Origin: Candidatus Kuenenia stuttgartensis
Lineage (GTDB): Bacteria > Planctomycetota > Planctomycetia > Planctomycetales > Planctomycetaceae
Length of the DNA stretch: 55,244 nt
Assembly: GCA_945861865.1 (NCBI GenBank)
Contig: CAMAWN010000014.1
Location: 1-55,244, forward strand
Direction: 5' to 3'
Positions 23,632 through 32,805 of the stretch are shown piece after piece. The first letter of the stretch is position 1, and the number at the start of each line of letters is the position of its first letter. Made by a program: the position numbers and the translations under genes. Below the pieces are notes generated by a model. The model saw only the letters and a program-made list of their open reading frames with translations, did not search any database and was not told the DNA's origin.

Positions 23632-26265
23632 ATGATCGTTCGAGTTCTCATCGCGGTCTTCGTGCTGTTGGTCGGACTCTCCAAGTCGGAGGCCGACGAA
23701 CCACGACAGGCGTTCTTCCAGGCTCACTGTTTCGAGTGCCACGACGCCAACGCGAAACAAGGGGGGCTTGATCTGTCAGCGCTGAAGCTGGAACTTGCCA
23801 ATGACGACAACTTCGCTCGCTGGGTCAAGGTGCATGATCGGATCAAATCCGGCGAGATGCCGCCGAAGAAGCAGCCTCGGCCACCGGCGACCGAGACCGC
23901 CGCTGTGACCAAGTGGCTGAAGGAGTCGCTCATCAAAGCCGAGCAAACTCAAATGGCGGACGAAGTCCGCACCGGCGTGCGGCGGCTGACGCGGGCGGAG
24001 TACGAGAACACGATTCGCGACTTGTTCGACATGCCCGGCATCGCGTTGCAGGGGAACTTGCCGGGAGACGGATCGGCGCACGGCTTCGACAAGAACAGCG
24101 ACGCGCTGGACATCTCGCACGTCAACATGGCCAAGTACGTCGAGGCGGCCGATCATGTGCTCGATCTCGCGATCGCGACGCAGCCGAAAGCTCCGACGGT
24201 GCAGACGCGGAGAATCTCGTTGGCCAACAGCGGCGGGTTTGTCGCGCATGTGATCCTGAACGGCGACGGCGTTTTGCTGAAGAACAAGCAGCCTGACCCC
24301 GAATTCCCGCCGGCCGGCGACCAGCATCACATCGACGAGGGTGCTCACGAACGGATCGGCTCGTTCCGCAACGGAGCGACCGTTGGGCTGTTCCGGCACG
24401 AGGACGAATCGCTCAGCCCGTATTTCATCGAGCATGTCACGATCTATCCGGGGCGCTATCGAGTCCGCACGTCGCTGTGGAGTTTCCAGTGGGACAAGGG
24501 GAAGGTGCTGCCGTCGCGCGGCACCGAAGCGGCTCGGCTGTCGGTCGTGCAACTGACCGGCGACGGCCGAGGCGGTCAGCATCCAAGCTACGTGCTGGGC
24601 TACTTCGACGCGCCGTCGATGGACTCGCGTGAACACGAACTTGTCACCTGGCTGAACCACAACGAATTGATCGGCTTCAACACGGCGTCACTCGCGCCGG
24701 TGGCGAACTACAACCGCAAAGGGCGAGCGATGGCCTTCACCGGGCCGGGCATCGCCGTGGATTGGCTCGACATCGAAGGCCCGCTGCACGACGTCTGGCC
24801 GCCGCGCAGCCATCGCGTGCTGTTCGGCGATTTGCCTTTGGACGAATTCAAACCGGCGGAGAAGTCCAGCGTCCGTGCTCCGCAGCGCAAGCAAGTTCGG
24901 CAACTTGGAGCGGGACGAAACCGGCCCGATCCGTCGCAAGGTTTGTGGACCGTGTCCAGCGAGCAACCGCTTGTCGATGCCGACCGCTTGCTGGCGTCGT
25001 TTTTGCCGAAGGCGTTTCGACGGCCGGTGAATGACGACGTGCGTCGCGCGTACGTCGCCAAAGTCGATGAACGACTCAAGGTCGGCGACAGCTTCGAGAC
25101 CGCGATGCGCTGGGCCTATCGCGCCGCGTTGTGCTCGCCCGATTTCCTGTACCTCGTGGCCGATGCTGCCAGCATTGGCACCGACGTTGGCCGCGTTGAT
25201 GACCACGCTTTCGCCTGCCGGTTGTCGTATTTGTTTTGGAACTCGAAGCCCGACGACCGGCTGACGGAATTGGCCGCGTCCGGCAAGTTACGAACTCCGG
25301 GAGTGCTGCGTTCCGAGACCGAACGGCTGCTGAAGGACTCGAAGTCGCAGCGATTCATCGAAGACTTTCTCGGTCAGTGGCTGAAGCTGCGGCAGATCGC
25401 GTCCACCGACCCCGACCGCAAGTTGTATCCCGAATTCAACCCGTACCTCCAAGACTCGATGGTCGCTGAAACACGAGCGTACTTTCGTGAGTTGATCGAC
25501 AAGGATTTCGATGCCAGTCATCTCGTGCGATCCAAGTTCGCGATGTTGAACGAGAAGCTGGCGGTGCATTACGGCATTCCGGGAGTCGTCGGCTCACAGA
25601 TTCGCCGAGTCGATTTGCCGGCGGATTGTCCGCGCGGGGGATTCTTGACTCAGGCTTCGATCTTGAAGATCACCGCCAATGGCACGACGACCTCGCCCGT
25701 GCCGCGTGGAGCGTTCGTGATGGATCGGTTGCTCGGTCAGCCACCAGAGCCGCCGCCGCCCAACATTCCCGCGATTGAACCGGACGTGCGTGGCGCGAAG
25801 ACAATCCGCGAACAACTCGACAAGCACCGTACGGACGCCGTGTGTGCCTCGTGCCACGCGAAGATGGACCCGCCGGGTTTCGCGCTGGAGGCATTCGATG
25901 TCATCGGCGGATTGCGCACGCGGTATCGCTCGATCGGCGATGGCGATGCGGCCCCGCGCGGCTCGATTGACCCGTTCATCGGCATCAGCTTCAAGCTCGG
26001 CCCACCCGTCGATGCGAGCGGTGTGCTGCTGGACGAACGGTCTTTCAAAGATGTCACGGAGTTTCAAACTCTGATCGCTGCCGATTCGGGCCGCCTGTTG
26101 AAGAACCTCGCGCAGCAGTTCGCGATCTATGCGATTGGCCGAGACATCTCGTTCAGCGACCGTGATCCGATCGCAGCCATCGTTGCCAACACGCAAAAGA
26201 ACGGCGGAGGCATTCGGACCTTGATCCACGAACTCACGCAAAGCCAACTTTTCCAAACACGCTAA
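23632..26265 (+). CDS. Planctomycete cytochrome c protein (DUF1587/1592/1588/1585/1595)
   Basis: This 877-residue secreted protein has a signal peptide (residues 1 to about 21). A CFECH heme-binding motif lies at residues 33-37, followed by the LTRAEYENTIRDLF segment (DUF1587). Further on are FLPKAFRRPV (DUF1595), FACRLSYLFWNSKPDD and FLGQWLKLRQI (DUF1592), GGFLTQASILKITANGT (DUF1588) and finally AQQFAIYAIGRDI (DUF1585). A second CASCH motif lies near residue 740. It is therefore likely di-heme. Its role is not known; related genes pair with DUF1501 or DUF1552 proteins. It opens a run of six same-strand genes and probably their operon. Confidence 0.88.
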   Translation: MIVRVLIAVFVLLVGLSKSEADEPRQAFFQAHCFECHDANAKQGGLDLSALKLELANDDNFARWVKVHDRIKSGEMPPKKQPRPPATETAAVTKWLKESLIKAEQTQMADEVRTGVRRLTRAEYENTIRDLFDMPGIALQGNLPGDGSAHGFDKNSDALDISHVNMAKYVEAADHVLDLAIATQPKAPTVQTRRISLANSGGFVAHVILNGDGVLLKNKQPDPEFPPAGDQHHIDEGAHERIGSFRNGATVGLFRHEDESLSPYFIEHVTIYPGRYRVRTSLWSFQWDKGKVLPSRGTEAARLSVVQLTGDGRGGQHPSYVLGYFDAPSMDSREHELVTWLNHNELIGFNTASLAPVANYNRKGRAMAFTGPGIAVDWLDIEGPLHDVWPPRSHRVLFGDLPLDEFKPAEKSSVRAPQRKQVRQLGAGRNRPDPSQGLWTVSSEQPLVDADRLLASFLPKAFRRPVNDDVRRAYVAKVDERLKVGDSFETAMRWAYRAALCSPDFLYLVADAASIGTDVGRVDDHAFACRLSYLFWNSKPDDRLTELAASGKLRTPGVLRSETERLLKDSKSQRFIEDFLGQWLKLRQIASTDPDRKLYPEFNPYLQDSMVAETRAYFRELIDKDFDASHLVRSKFAMLNEKLAVHYGIPGVVGSQIRRVDLPADCPRGGFLTQASILKITANGTTTSPVPRGAFVMDRLLGQPPEPPPPNIPAIEPDVRGAKTIREQLDKHRTDAVCASCHAKMDPPGFALEAFDVIGGLRTRYRSIGDGDAAPRGSIDPFIGISFKLGPPVDASGVLLDERSFKDVTEFQTLIAADSGRLLKNLAQQFAIYAIGRDISFSDRDPIAAIVANTQKNGGGIRTLIHELTQSQLFQTR

Positions 26266-26296
26266 GCGTTTCAGACGCGAAGCTGCGGAGCAGAAA

Positions 26297-26866
26297 ATGA
26301 AGAATCGAAACCGAAACAATCTGTCGCGAGTCGTCCGTTGGTTGGTCGTGCTGATTCTGTCTCTGGCCGCTTGGCGGACGGCCAATGCGGCTGAACCAAT
26401 CAAGCACCAGATCACTGGCTTGTTCTCGACGGATCGCGAGGCGGATTTGCGGGCGACGTTCAAAGAGTTGCCGGAGTTCAAACTTGTCAGCATCGACTTC
26501 AAGAACGCCGAGGCGAGCTTCGAGTACGATCCGGCGAAAGTCTTTCCCAACGCCAAGCCCGAACAAATCGTCGAGCGATTCGAGAACGTTCTGCGTCAAG
26601 CATCGCGTCACACCTTCGGAATTAAGCCGCTACGATCGTTGCCCAAGGACAAACTCACGCTGATCGAGATTCCGGTCGTCGGCTTGGACTGCAAAGGGTG
26701 TTGTCTGGGTGCTTACGATGCGATCTACAAACTCCCCGGTGTGGAGATGGCGACCGCCAGTTTCAAAGAGGGTCGCGTGACGGCTCTCGTCAATCCTGAG
26801 AAAATCGACCGCGTCGAACTGGAGACCGCCCTCAAGCAGCGCGGCGTCCAACTGAAAACAGAATGA
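26297..26866 (+). CDS. Exported heavy-metal-associated-like protein
   Basis: This 189-residue protein has a signal peptide (WLVVLILSLAAWRTANA). Two ferredoxin-like beta-alpha-beta units follow. The first (about 35-105) has no cysteines. The second (about 120-189) carries GLDCKGCCLGAY with Cys132, Cys135 and Cys136, close to the CxxC loop of HMA copper chaperones but lacking the preceding Met. The last segment, VTALVNPEKIDRVELETALK, matches the closing strand and helix of HMA domains. A periplasmic metal-binding or delivery role is inferred. It lies 31 bases after the DUF1592 gene and nine bases before the DUF1553 gene, suggesting that it serves those cytochromes. Confidence 0.65.
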   Translation: MKNRNRNNLSRVVRWLVVLILSLAAWRTANAAEPIKHQITGLFSTDREADLRATFKELPEFKLVSIDFKNAEASFEYDPAKVFPNAKPEQIVERFENVLRQASRHTFGIKPLRSLPKDKLTLIEIPVVGLDCKGCCLGAYDAIYKLPGVEMATASFKEGRVTALVNPEKIDRVELETALKQRGVQLKTE

Positions 26867-26875
26867 GGGCTCTTG

Positions 26876-29800
26876 ATGAAGTCTCACTCAATCACCGCTG
26901 TTCTGTTGGCGGCGACGGCATTGCCGGCGTTCGCTCAGTCGCCGAACGAAGAAGAGCTCAAATTCTTCGAGCAGAAAATTCGGCCGGTGCTCGTGCAACA
27001 CTGCTACAGTTGCCACTCGGTTCAAGCACGCGACGCGAAGAAGCTGAAGGGCAAGCTGTTTCTCGATACTGCCGAAGGAGTGCTGGACGGTGGCGAGAGC
27101 GGTGCCGTGATCGTGAAAGGCAAGTCGGCCGAGAGTCTGCTCATCAAGGCCCTCAAGCACGACGGCATCGAGATGCCACCGAGCGGAAAGCTCTCGGCTG
27201 AAATCGTGGCAGATTTTGCCAAGTGGATCGACCTGGGTGCTCCCGATCCGAGGAAAGGGGACGCTCTGGTCAAACCGAAGCGTGAGATCAACCTCGACGA
27301 AGGCCGGAAATGGTGGTCGTTCCAGCCGCTCAAGTCGGTTGAGCTGCCAGCGGTTGCTGAGGGAAGTTCCGCCGCATCGTCGATCGATCGGTTCGTGGTA
27401 GCAGCTCAGCAGAGTCACGGCCTGAAACCGAACGGCCCGGCAACAAGAGAAAAACTGATTCGCCGAGCGTACTTCGACCTGATCGGCCTGCCGCCGACGC
27501 CGGAGCAGATCGCGGCCTTTGTCGGCGATGCGTCCCCGCAGGCGTTCGAGAAAGTCGTCGATGGACTGCTCAGCAGCCAGCACTACGGTGAGAAGTGGGC
27601 GCGGCATTGGCTCGATGCGGCTCGGTTCGCGGAGAGTGGCGGGTACGAGTTCGACGGCTTCCGGCCGGGTGCGTTTCACTATCGTGATTGGGTGATCCGC
27701 TCGTTGAACAGCGACCTGCCTTACGACCAGTTCGTGCGCATGCAACTGGCTGGAGATGTGTTGTTGCTCGACGACATTCAAGGTGCGGCGGCGAGTGGAT
27801 TTCTCGTCGCCGGGCCGTATCCGGGACAGATCACCGCAAAGACGGTCGAGCGCATCCGCTACGACCAGCTTGACGACATGCTGATGACGATTGGCGGCTC
27901 GATGTTGGGGCTGACGCTTGGTTGCGCTCGTTGTCACGAGCACAAATATGACCCGATTCCACATCAGGACTACTACGCGCTGGCCGCTTCGTTCGCGAAG
28001 ACCTCACACGGCTCACGCACGCTCGATCTCGACTCGGCTGCGACGCAGCAAGCGGTTGAGAAACATCAGGCCGATCACGAACCACTTGTCGCCGCGCTCC
28101 GCACGTTCGCCGCGAATGAGTTGCCAAAGCGATTTGAAACGTGGCGTGCGGCTGAACTGGCGAAGCAGACGGACGCGCCGCGCTGGCAGGTGCTCGAACC
28201 GGTGTCGCTCGAAGCCGAACGTTCGTGGCTGAAGGAATTGCCTGGAGGAATCGTGGCTCACGACGGTCTGCTGAATCCAGGTTTGAAGATTCACCAGCGC
28301 GGTCAGCGGCGATCAGTCGGCAACGAGGAGCAGTACCGCATTTCGCTACACACGCATCAGAAAAACGTCACATCGCTGCGGTTCGATCTCTTCGCCGACA
28401 AGTCTCTTCCGCAGCGCGGACCGGGTCTGAATGCCGACGGCAGTTTTCAGCTTGTCGAACTGAAGGTGACTGCCCGGCCGCTCGATCCGATGGCGAAAGA
28501 CGCGCCGCTGGAATTGAAGCTCAAGCCGGTCTTCGCGGCCTTCGAGGACAAAGACCAGCCGCTGAGCAACGCTCTGGATGGCAAGCCGACAACGGCGTGG
28601 GTGGTGCGCGAGACCGCGAAGAAGGACAACGCCGCCGTCTTCGAGTTGGAGACGCCACTCGCGGGATTTGCGAGCGGCACGGAATTACTCTTCGACCTGA
28701 AGTTCCGCGACCTCGGCATTGGCCGCCTGCGATTCGCGCTGAGCACCGAGCCGAATCCGGCAACGTGGGCCGGAGATTCTTCCCCGCAGCATCTCAGCGA
28801 GATTCGCGCGATCCTCGCGGCGAACGGCAACAAACTGCCGGATGCTCTGCGCGAGCCGATGACCCGCTGGTTCGCCCCGTTTGATGCCGAGACGGCCAAG
28901 GTCTTCCACACGGTGCGCGATCATGCCGCTGCGTCTCCGCGACCGAATTTGTCCGAGGTCTACACGACCGTCGCCGGCGGACAAGATGTCTTCTTCCTGC
29001 GGCGCGGCGAGGTCGATAACAAGCAAGGCAAGTCGGAACCGGGCTTCATGCAGGTCTTGTGGCGCGGCGATGCACCGGCCAAAACGGAGCCACCGACCGA
29101 CCCGCGCGTCGCGCTGGGCGATTGGATGACGAACACCGAACGCGGAGCCGGGCCACTGTTGGCCCGCGTGATCGTCAATCGGCTCTGGCAGCATCACTTC
29201 GGCGAAGGAATCGTCGGCACTCCGAACGACTTCGGCGTGCAAGGGGACCGGCCGACTCATCCGGAGTTGTTGGAATGGCTCGCGAGCGAACTCGTGCGCG
29301 GCGGCTGGAAGCTCAAGCCGTTGCACAAGCAGATCATGCTCAGCGCGGCGTACCAGCAATCGCACGAGGTCAACGCTGAAAACCTGAAGCTTGATTCGAC
29401 AAACCGCTACCTCTGGCACTTCCAGCCGAGGCGATTGGACGCCGAACTGATTCGCGACTCGCTGCTGGCGATGGGCGGCAATCTCGACACGGCGATGTTC
29501 GGGCCAAGCATTCTCGACAACACGCCGCGACGCAGCGTCTATCTGCGAGTCAAACGGAGCGAACTCATCCCGCTGATGACAATTTTCGACGCACCGGAGC
29601 CGACTCAAAGCATCGGCGAGCGAATCAGCACGACGGTGCCGACTCAGGCGCTGGCGATGATGAACTCGCCGTTCGTGCGGCAGCAGGCGGAGAAACTGGC
29701 GTCACGCATTCGCCCCTCGAAGGACTCGCCGCTCAGTGAGGCGGTGGACCGTGCCTACCAGATTGCATTCTCACGAATGCCAACCGATCCGGAACGCAAC

Positions 29801-29929
29801 CGGATGCGGGCCTTCGTCGAGGAGCAGCGTGCGGCAATGGGAGGCGACGCGGTCGTGGCCACCGACAAAGCTCTGATCGAGTTCTGCCATGTCCTGCTGT
29901 GCCTCAACGAGTTCGTTTACATTGACTGA
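26876..29929 (+). CDS. Planctomycete cytochrome c / DUF1549 / DUF1553 protein
   Basis: The protein has 1017 residues from ATG at 26876 (the TTG codon before it is in frame). A signal peptide ends near AFAQ. The PSCyt1-type heme motif CYSCH is at residues 43-47. DUF1549 follows, with SIDRFVVAAQ, FDLIGLPPTPEQI, YGEKWARHWLDAARFAESGGYE and CARCHEHKYDP, the last a further heme-type motif. A beta-rich insertion occupies the middle, and DUF1553 closes the protein with NRLWQHHFGEGIV, NDFGVQGDRPTHPELLEWLA and RRLDAELIRDSLLA. These proteins are exported and heme-bearing; the substrate is unknown. It is followed 14 bases later by its usual partner, a DUF1501 gene. Confidence 0.9.
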   Translation: MKSHSITAVLLAATALPAFAQSPNEEELKFFEQKIRPVLVQHCYSCHSVQARDAKKLKGKLFLDTAEGVLDGGESGAVIVKGKSAESLLIKALKHDGIEMPPSGKLSAEIVADFAKWIDLGAPDPRKGDALVKPKREINLDEGRKWWSFQPLKSVELPAVAEGSSAASSIDRFVVAAQQSHGLKPNGPATREKLIRRAYFDLIGLPPTPEQIAAFVGDASPQAFEKVVDGLLSSQHYGEKWARHWLDAARFAESGGYEFDGFRPGAFHYRDWVIRSLNSDLPYDQFVRMQLAGDVLLLDDIQGAAASGFLVAGPYPGQITAKTVERIRYDQLDDMLMTIGGSMLGLTLGCARCHEHKYDPIPHQDYYALAASFAKTSHGSRTLDLDSAATQQAVEKHQADHEPLVAALRTFAANELPKRFETWRAAELAKQTDAPRWQVLEPVSLEAERSWLKELPGGIVAHDGLLNPGLKIHQRGQRRSVGNEEQYRISLHTHQKNVTSLRFDLFADKSLPQRGPGLNADGSFQLVELKVTARPLDPMAKDAPLELKLKPVFAAFEDKDQPLSNALDGKPTTAWVVRETAKKDNAAVFELETPLAGFASGTELLFDLKFRDLGIGRLRFALSTEPNPATWAGDSSPQHLSEIRAILAANGNKLPDALREPMTRWFAPFDAETAKVFHTVRDHAAASPRPNLSEVYTTVAGGQDVFFLRRGEVDNKQGKSEPGFMQVLWRGDAPAKTEPPTDPRVALGDWMTNTERGAGPLLARVIVNRLWQHHFGEGIVGTPNDFGVQGDRPTHPELLEWLASELVRGGWKLKPLHKQIMLSAAYQQSHEVNAENLKLDSTNRYLWHFQPRRLDAELIRDSLLAMGGNLDTAMFGPSILDNTPRRSVYLRVKRSELIPLMTIFDAPEPTQSIGERISTTVPTQALAMMNSPFVRQQAEKLASRIRPSKDSPLSEAVDRAYQIAFSRMPTDPERNRMRAFVEEQRAAMGGDAVVATDKALIEFCHVLLCLNEFVYID

Positions 29930-29943
29930 ACTTTGGAGTTGTC

Positions 29944-31392
29944 ATGTTTAATTTCCACTCACCGTCTGATTTGCAATTGCCAGCCCGGCGTCGTTTCTTG
30001 CAGGAGGCGGGCCTCGGTTTCGGATCGCTCGCGCTGGCCAGTTTGTTGAACGGCGAATCGCACGCGGAGACTTCGGCCAATCCGCTCGAACTTCGGCCGC
30101 CCCACATTCCTGGGCAGGTGAAGTCGATCGTGTGGCTCTTCATGACTGGAGCTCCGTCGCAGGTGGATACCTGGGATTACAAACCGGAACTCCAGAAGCG
30201 TGACGGCCAAGACCTCGCCGGAGCCGATCCGAAGACCGGGTTCTTTACGACCAGCGGCAAGTGCTTGAAGTCGCCGTTTGTTTGGAGTCAGCACGGCGAG
30301 TCAGGCTCATGGGTGTCGGACCTGTTTCCGCACTTGTCGCAGCACGTCGACAAGATGTGCTTTCTGCACTCGATGAATCTGCGGCAGAACAATCACGCGC
30401 CGGCGTCGATCGAGTTGATGTGCGGTACGAACCGTCCTGGCCTGCCGGCGCTCGGAGCCTGGATGACTTACGGACTCGGTTCGCTCAACCAGAGTTTGCC
30501 GTCGTACGTCGTGCTGCACGACACGCGGCCGCGCGGCGACGATCAAATCTGGTCGGCGGGTTTTTTGCCGAAGACGTATCAGGCTCTCGCACTGGATGCT
30601 CGACGCAAAGAGGCGGTCGATAACTTGGCTCGCGACGGAAAACACAGCGATGCTCAACAGCGGTCACAACTTGAACTGATCCGGCAGTTGAATCAAGAGC
30701 ACGCGACGACTCGGCCGACTCAGGCCGATCTCGCCGCGCGGATCAATTCCTACGAACTGGCGTATCGGATGCAGATGGCCGCTCCGGAAGCGCTCGATCT
30801 GACGAAGGAGTCGGAAGCGACTCACAAGCAGTACGGCATGGATCAGCCGGAGTGCGCGACGTTCGCTCGGCAATGTCTGCTGGCTCGGCGACTGGTCGAG
30901 CGGGGTGTACGGTTCGTGCAAATCTTTGCCGGCAAAGGAACCGGCGGGGACGGCAGCGTCAACGACGTGCCGTGGGATTGCCACTCGGACGTGCAGACGA
31001 ATCATCGCTCCTGCGGACTGCACACCGACCAACCGGCCGCCGCGCTACTGGCGGATCTCGAAGCGCGCGGACTGCTTGAAACGACGCTGGTGATTTGGGG
31101 CGGCGAGTTCGGCCGGACGTCGGACTCGCAAGGTGCGAAGGGCCGCGACCACAACCCGAACGGCTTCACCATCTGGATGGCCGGAGCGGGCGTCAAAGGT
31201 GGCTTCCATTACGGCGCGACCGACGAGTTCGGCTACAAAGCGGTCGAGAAGAAAATTCACGTCAACGACCTGCACGCGACGCTGTTGCATCTGCTGGGAC
31301 TCGAACACACGAAGCTGACGTACCGCTTCAACGGCCGCGACTTCCGCCTGACCGACGTCGGCGGCGAGTTGCTCACAGAGATTCTGGCCTGA
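29944..31392 (+). CDS. DUF1501 family protein paired with the DUF1553 cytochrome
   Basis: The protein has 482 residues with PARRRFLQEAGLGFGSLALA as its Tat-like leader. IVWLFMTGAPSQVDTWDYKP, HVDKMCFLHSM, the internal NNHAP, VIWGGEFGRTSDSQ and KGRDHNPNGFTIWMAGAG give the DUF1501 fold (alkaline-phosphatase-like). The DUF1553-DUF1501 gene pair is a frequent arrangement in planctomycetes; here the genes are 14 bases apart, so they are almost certainly co-transcribed. Metal-binding Asp/His residues resembling phosphatase ligands are present, but no activity is established. A degenerate copy of an interspersed repeat follows its stop codon. Confidence 0.87.
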   Translation: MFNFHSPSDLQLPARRRFLQEAGLGFGSLALASLLNGESHAETSANPLELRPPHIPGQVKSIVWLFMTGAPSQVDTWDYKPELQKRDGQDLAGADPKTGFFTTSGKCLKSPFVWSQHGESGSWVSDLFPHLSQHVDKMCFLHSMNLRQNNHAPASIELMCGTNRPGLPALGAWMTYGLGSLNQSLPSYVVLHDTRPRGDDQIWSAGFLPKTYQALALDARRKEAVDNLARDGKHSDAQQRSQLELIRQLNQEHATTRPTQADLAARINSYELAYRMQMAAPEALDLTKESEATHKQYGMDQPECATFARQCLLARRLVERGVRFVQIFAGKGTGGDGSVNDVPWDCHSDVQTNHRSCGLHTDQPAAALLADLEARGLLETTLVIWGGEFGRTSDSQGAKGRDHNPNGFTIWMAGAGVKGGFHYGATDEFGYKAVEKKIHVNDLHATLLHLLGLEHTKLTYRFNGRDFRLTDVGGELLTEILA

Positions 31393-31407
31393 GTGCGGTT
31401 TCAAGGC

Positions 31408-31473
31408 CGTAGCCACGTTTGCCAGAACGTGGGTCATCGGGTCGCGATCCTGCGTTCTGGCGAGCGTGGCGAC
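31408..31473. repeat. Degenerate copy of the GTAGCCACGTTCGCCAG repeat
   Basis: GTAGCCACGTTTGCCAGAAC starts the left arm and GTTCTGGCGAGCGTGGC forms the right arm. It matches the intact copy at 35151-35218 with several substitutions. It lies between the DUF1501 gene and the PQQ-protein gene. Confidence 0.65.
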
Positions 31474-31501
31474 AACTTTGAACTTCACATGAGGTGCTGC
31501 G

Positions 31502-32788
31502 ATGAGGCGTTCCATTTTCGCGCTGCTGGTTGGTATGCTGAGTTGCGGAATCGGGTCGCCGGCACGCGGGGAGGACTGGTCGCAGTTTCGCGGGCCGACC
31601 GGATTGGGGTTCACATCTCAGGCGAGTCTGCCATCCAAGTGGGGCGGGCCGGAGAACGAAAACGTCCTGTGGAAGTCGCCGCTGGTTGGCGAAGGACATG
31701 CCAGCCCGATCGTGTCCGGTGAGCGTTTGTTTGTCTGCACCGCGCACTGGCCGGAGTCCGTCAAGGATCGCAAGGCCGTCATTCCGGAACATCACGTCCT
31801 GTGCTACTCCGTGTCCGAAGGCAAGCGGTTGTGGGACTCGCTCGTCGAGCCTGGCCCGTGGTTGCGAAACGATTTTCGCAGCGGACCCGGAGGCGGTTAT
31901 GCCGCTCCCACGCCAGCCACAGACGGTCAGCGGGTGTTTGTCGTCTTCGGATCATCGGTGCTGGCCGCGCTCGATTTCGAGGGTCGCATCGTTTGGCGAA
32001 AGGAAATCACCCCGCACAACTTCGACGTGACCATCGGCAGCAGTCCCGTGCTCTTCGACAACATGGTTTTGATGCTGTGCGCGATGACGAACAAGAAGGA
32101 CTCGAAGCTTGTCGCCTTTGACAAAGCCGATGGCTCGATCCGTTGGGAGGCGGCGCTGCCGCAATCCGGATTCGCTCACAGCACACCGGTGAAGATCGAG
32201 GTCGGCGGCAAGGCTCAACTGGTCGTTGTGGCCTCCGGCGGCGGCGAATCGGATCGCGGGATTCAGGGCCTCGATCCCCGCAACGGCGAGGCGTTGTGGT
32301 GGTGTCGCGGCGGCGGCGAAGCGTCCTCGGCGGCGTTCGGAGCGGGCATCGTCTACTGCGACAACGGCCGAGGTGGGCCGGGCATCGCGATTGATCCGAA
32401 CGGTTCGGGCGACGTCACCAAGACGCACATCAAGTGGCGAGTCAATCAAGTTCCCGAAGCGATCGGCTCGCCGATCATCGTCGGCCAGCGGGTTTATCGT
32501 TTGCACACTCCCAATGTGTTGAAGTGTTGGAACGCGGCGAGCGGCGAGCAGGTTTATGCTCAGCGTCTGGACCGCCTGACGAGCACCTGGGCCAGCCCCA
32601 TCGCGGACGGTGCCGGTCGCTTGTATTTCGCAACCGCCGGAGTCAGCCACGTTGTCCAAACCGGCGACGAATTCAGCAGCCTCGCGATCAACGATCTCGA
32701 AGATCCCAATCACGCCTCGCCCGCCGTTTCCAACGGCAAGCTGTTCCTGGTGGGAACCCGTTACGTCTTTTGCGTGGGAACGAAATAA
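31502..32788 (+). CDS. Secreted PQQ-like beta-propeller protein
   Basis: The protein has 428 residues with a signal peptide (SIFALLVGMLSCGIGSPARG). WSQFRGPTGLGFTSQASLP is the common opening of planctomycete PQQ-like repeats. Blades carry YSVSEGKRLWDSLVE, LDFEGRIVWRKEI, FDKADGSIRWEAAL, LDPRNGEALWWCRGGG and AASGEQVYAQRLD. It resembles the protein at 6114-7436 in length and layout. No catalytic or cofactor residues can be assigned. Its place behind the cytochrome/DUF1501 genes suggests a binding or assembly role in the same exported system. Confidence 0.78.
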   Translation: MRRSIFALLVGMLSCGIGSPARGEDWSQFRGPTGLGFTSQASLPSKWGGPENENVLWKSPLVGEGHASPIVSGERLFVCTAHWPESVKDRKAVIPEHHVLCYSVSEGKRLWDSLVEPGPWLRNDFRSGPGGGYAAPTPATDGQRVFVVFGSSVLAALDFEGRIVWRKEITPHNFDVTIGSSPVLFDNMVLMLCAMTNKKDSKLVAFDKADGSIRWEAALPQSGFAHSTPVKIEVGGKAQLVVVASGGGESDRGIQGLDPRNGEALWWCRGGGEASSAAFGAGIVYCDNGRGGPGIAIDPNGSGDVTKTHIKWRVNQVPEAIGSPIIVGQRVYRLHTPNVLKCWNAASGEQVYAQRLDRLTSTWASPIADGAGRLYFATAGVSHVVQTGDEFSSLAINDLEDPNHASPAVSNGKLFLVGTRYVFCVGTK

Positions 32789-32805
32789 AATTGGAGTTCA
32801 CCAAC

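Noticed and set aside
23776..24660. 294-codon minus-strand frame inside the DUF1592 gene
   Set aside because: It is a shadow of the plus-strand gene; Arg/Val-rich composition and no motif or ribosome binding site.
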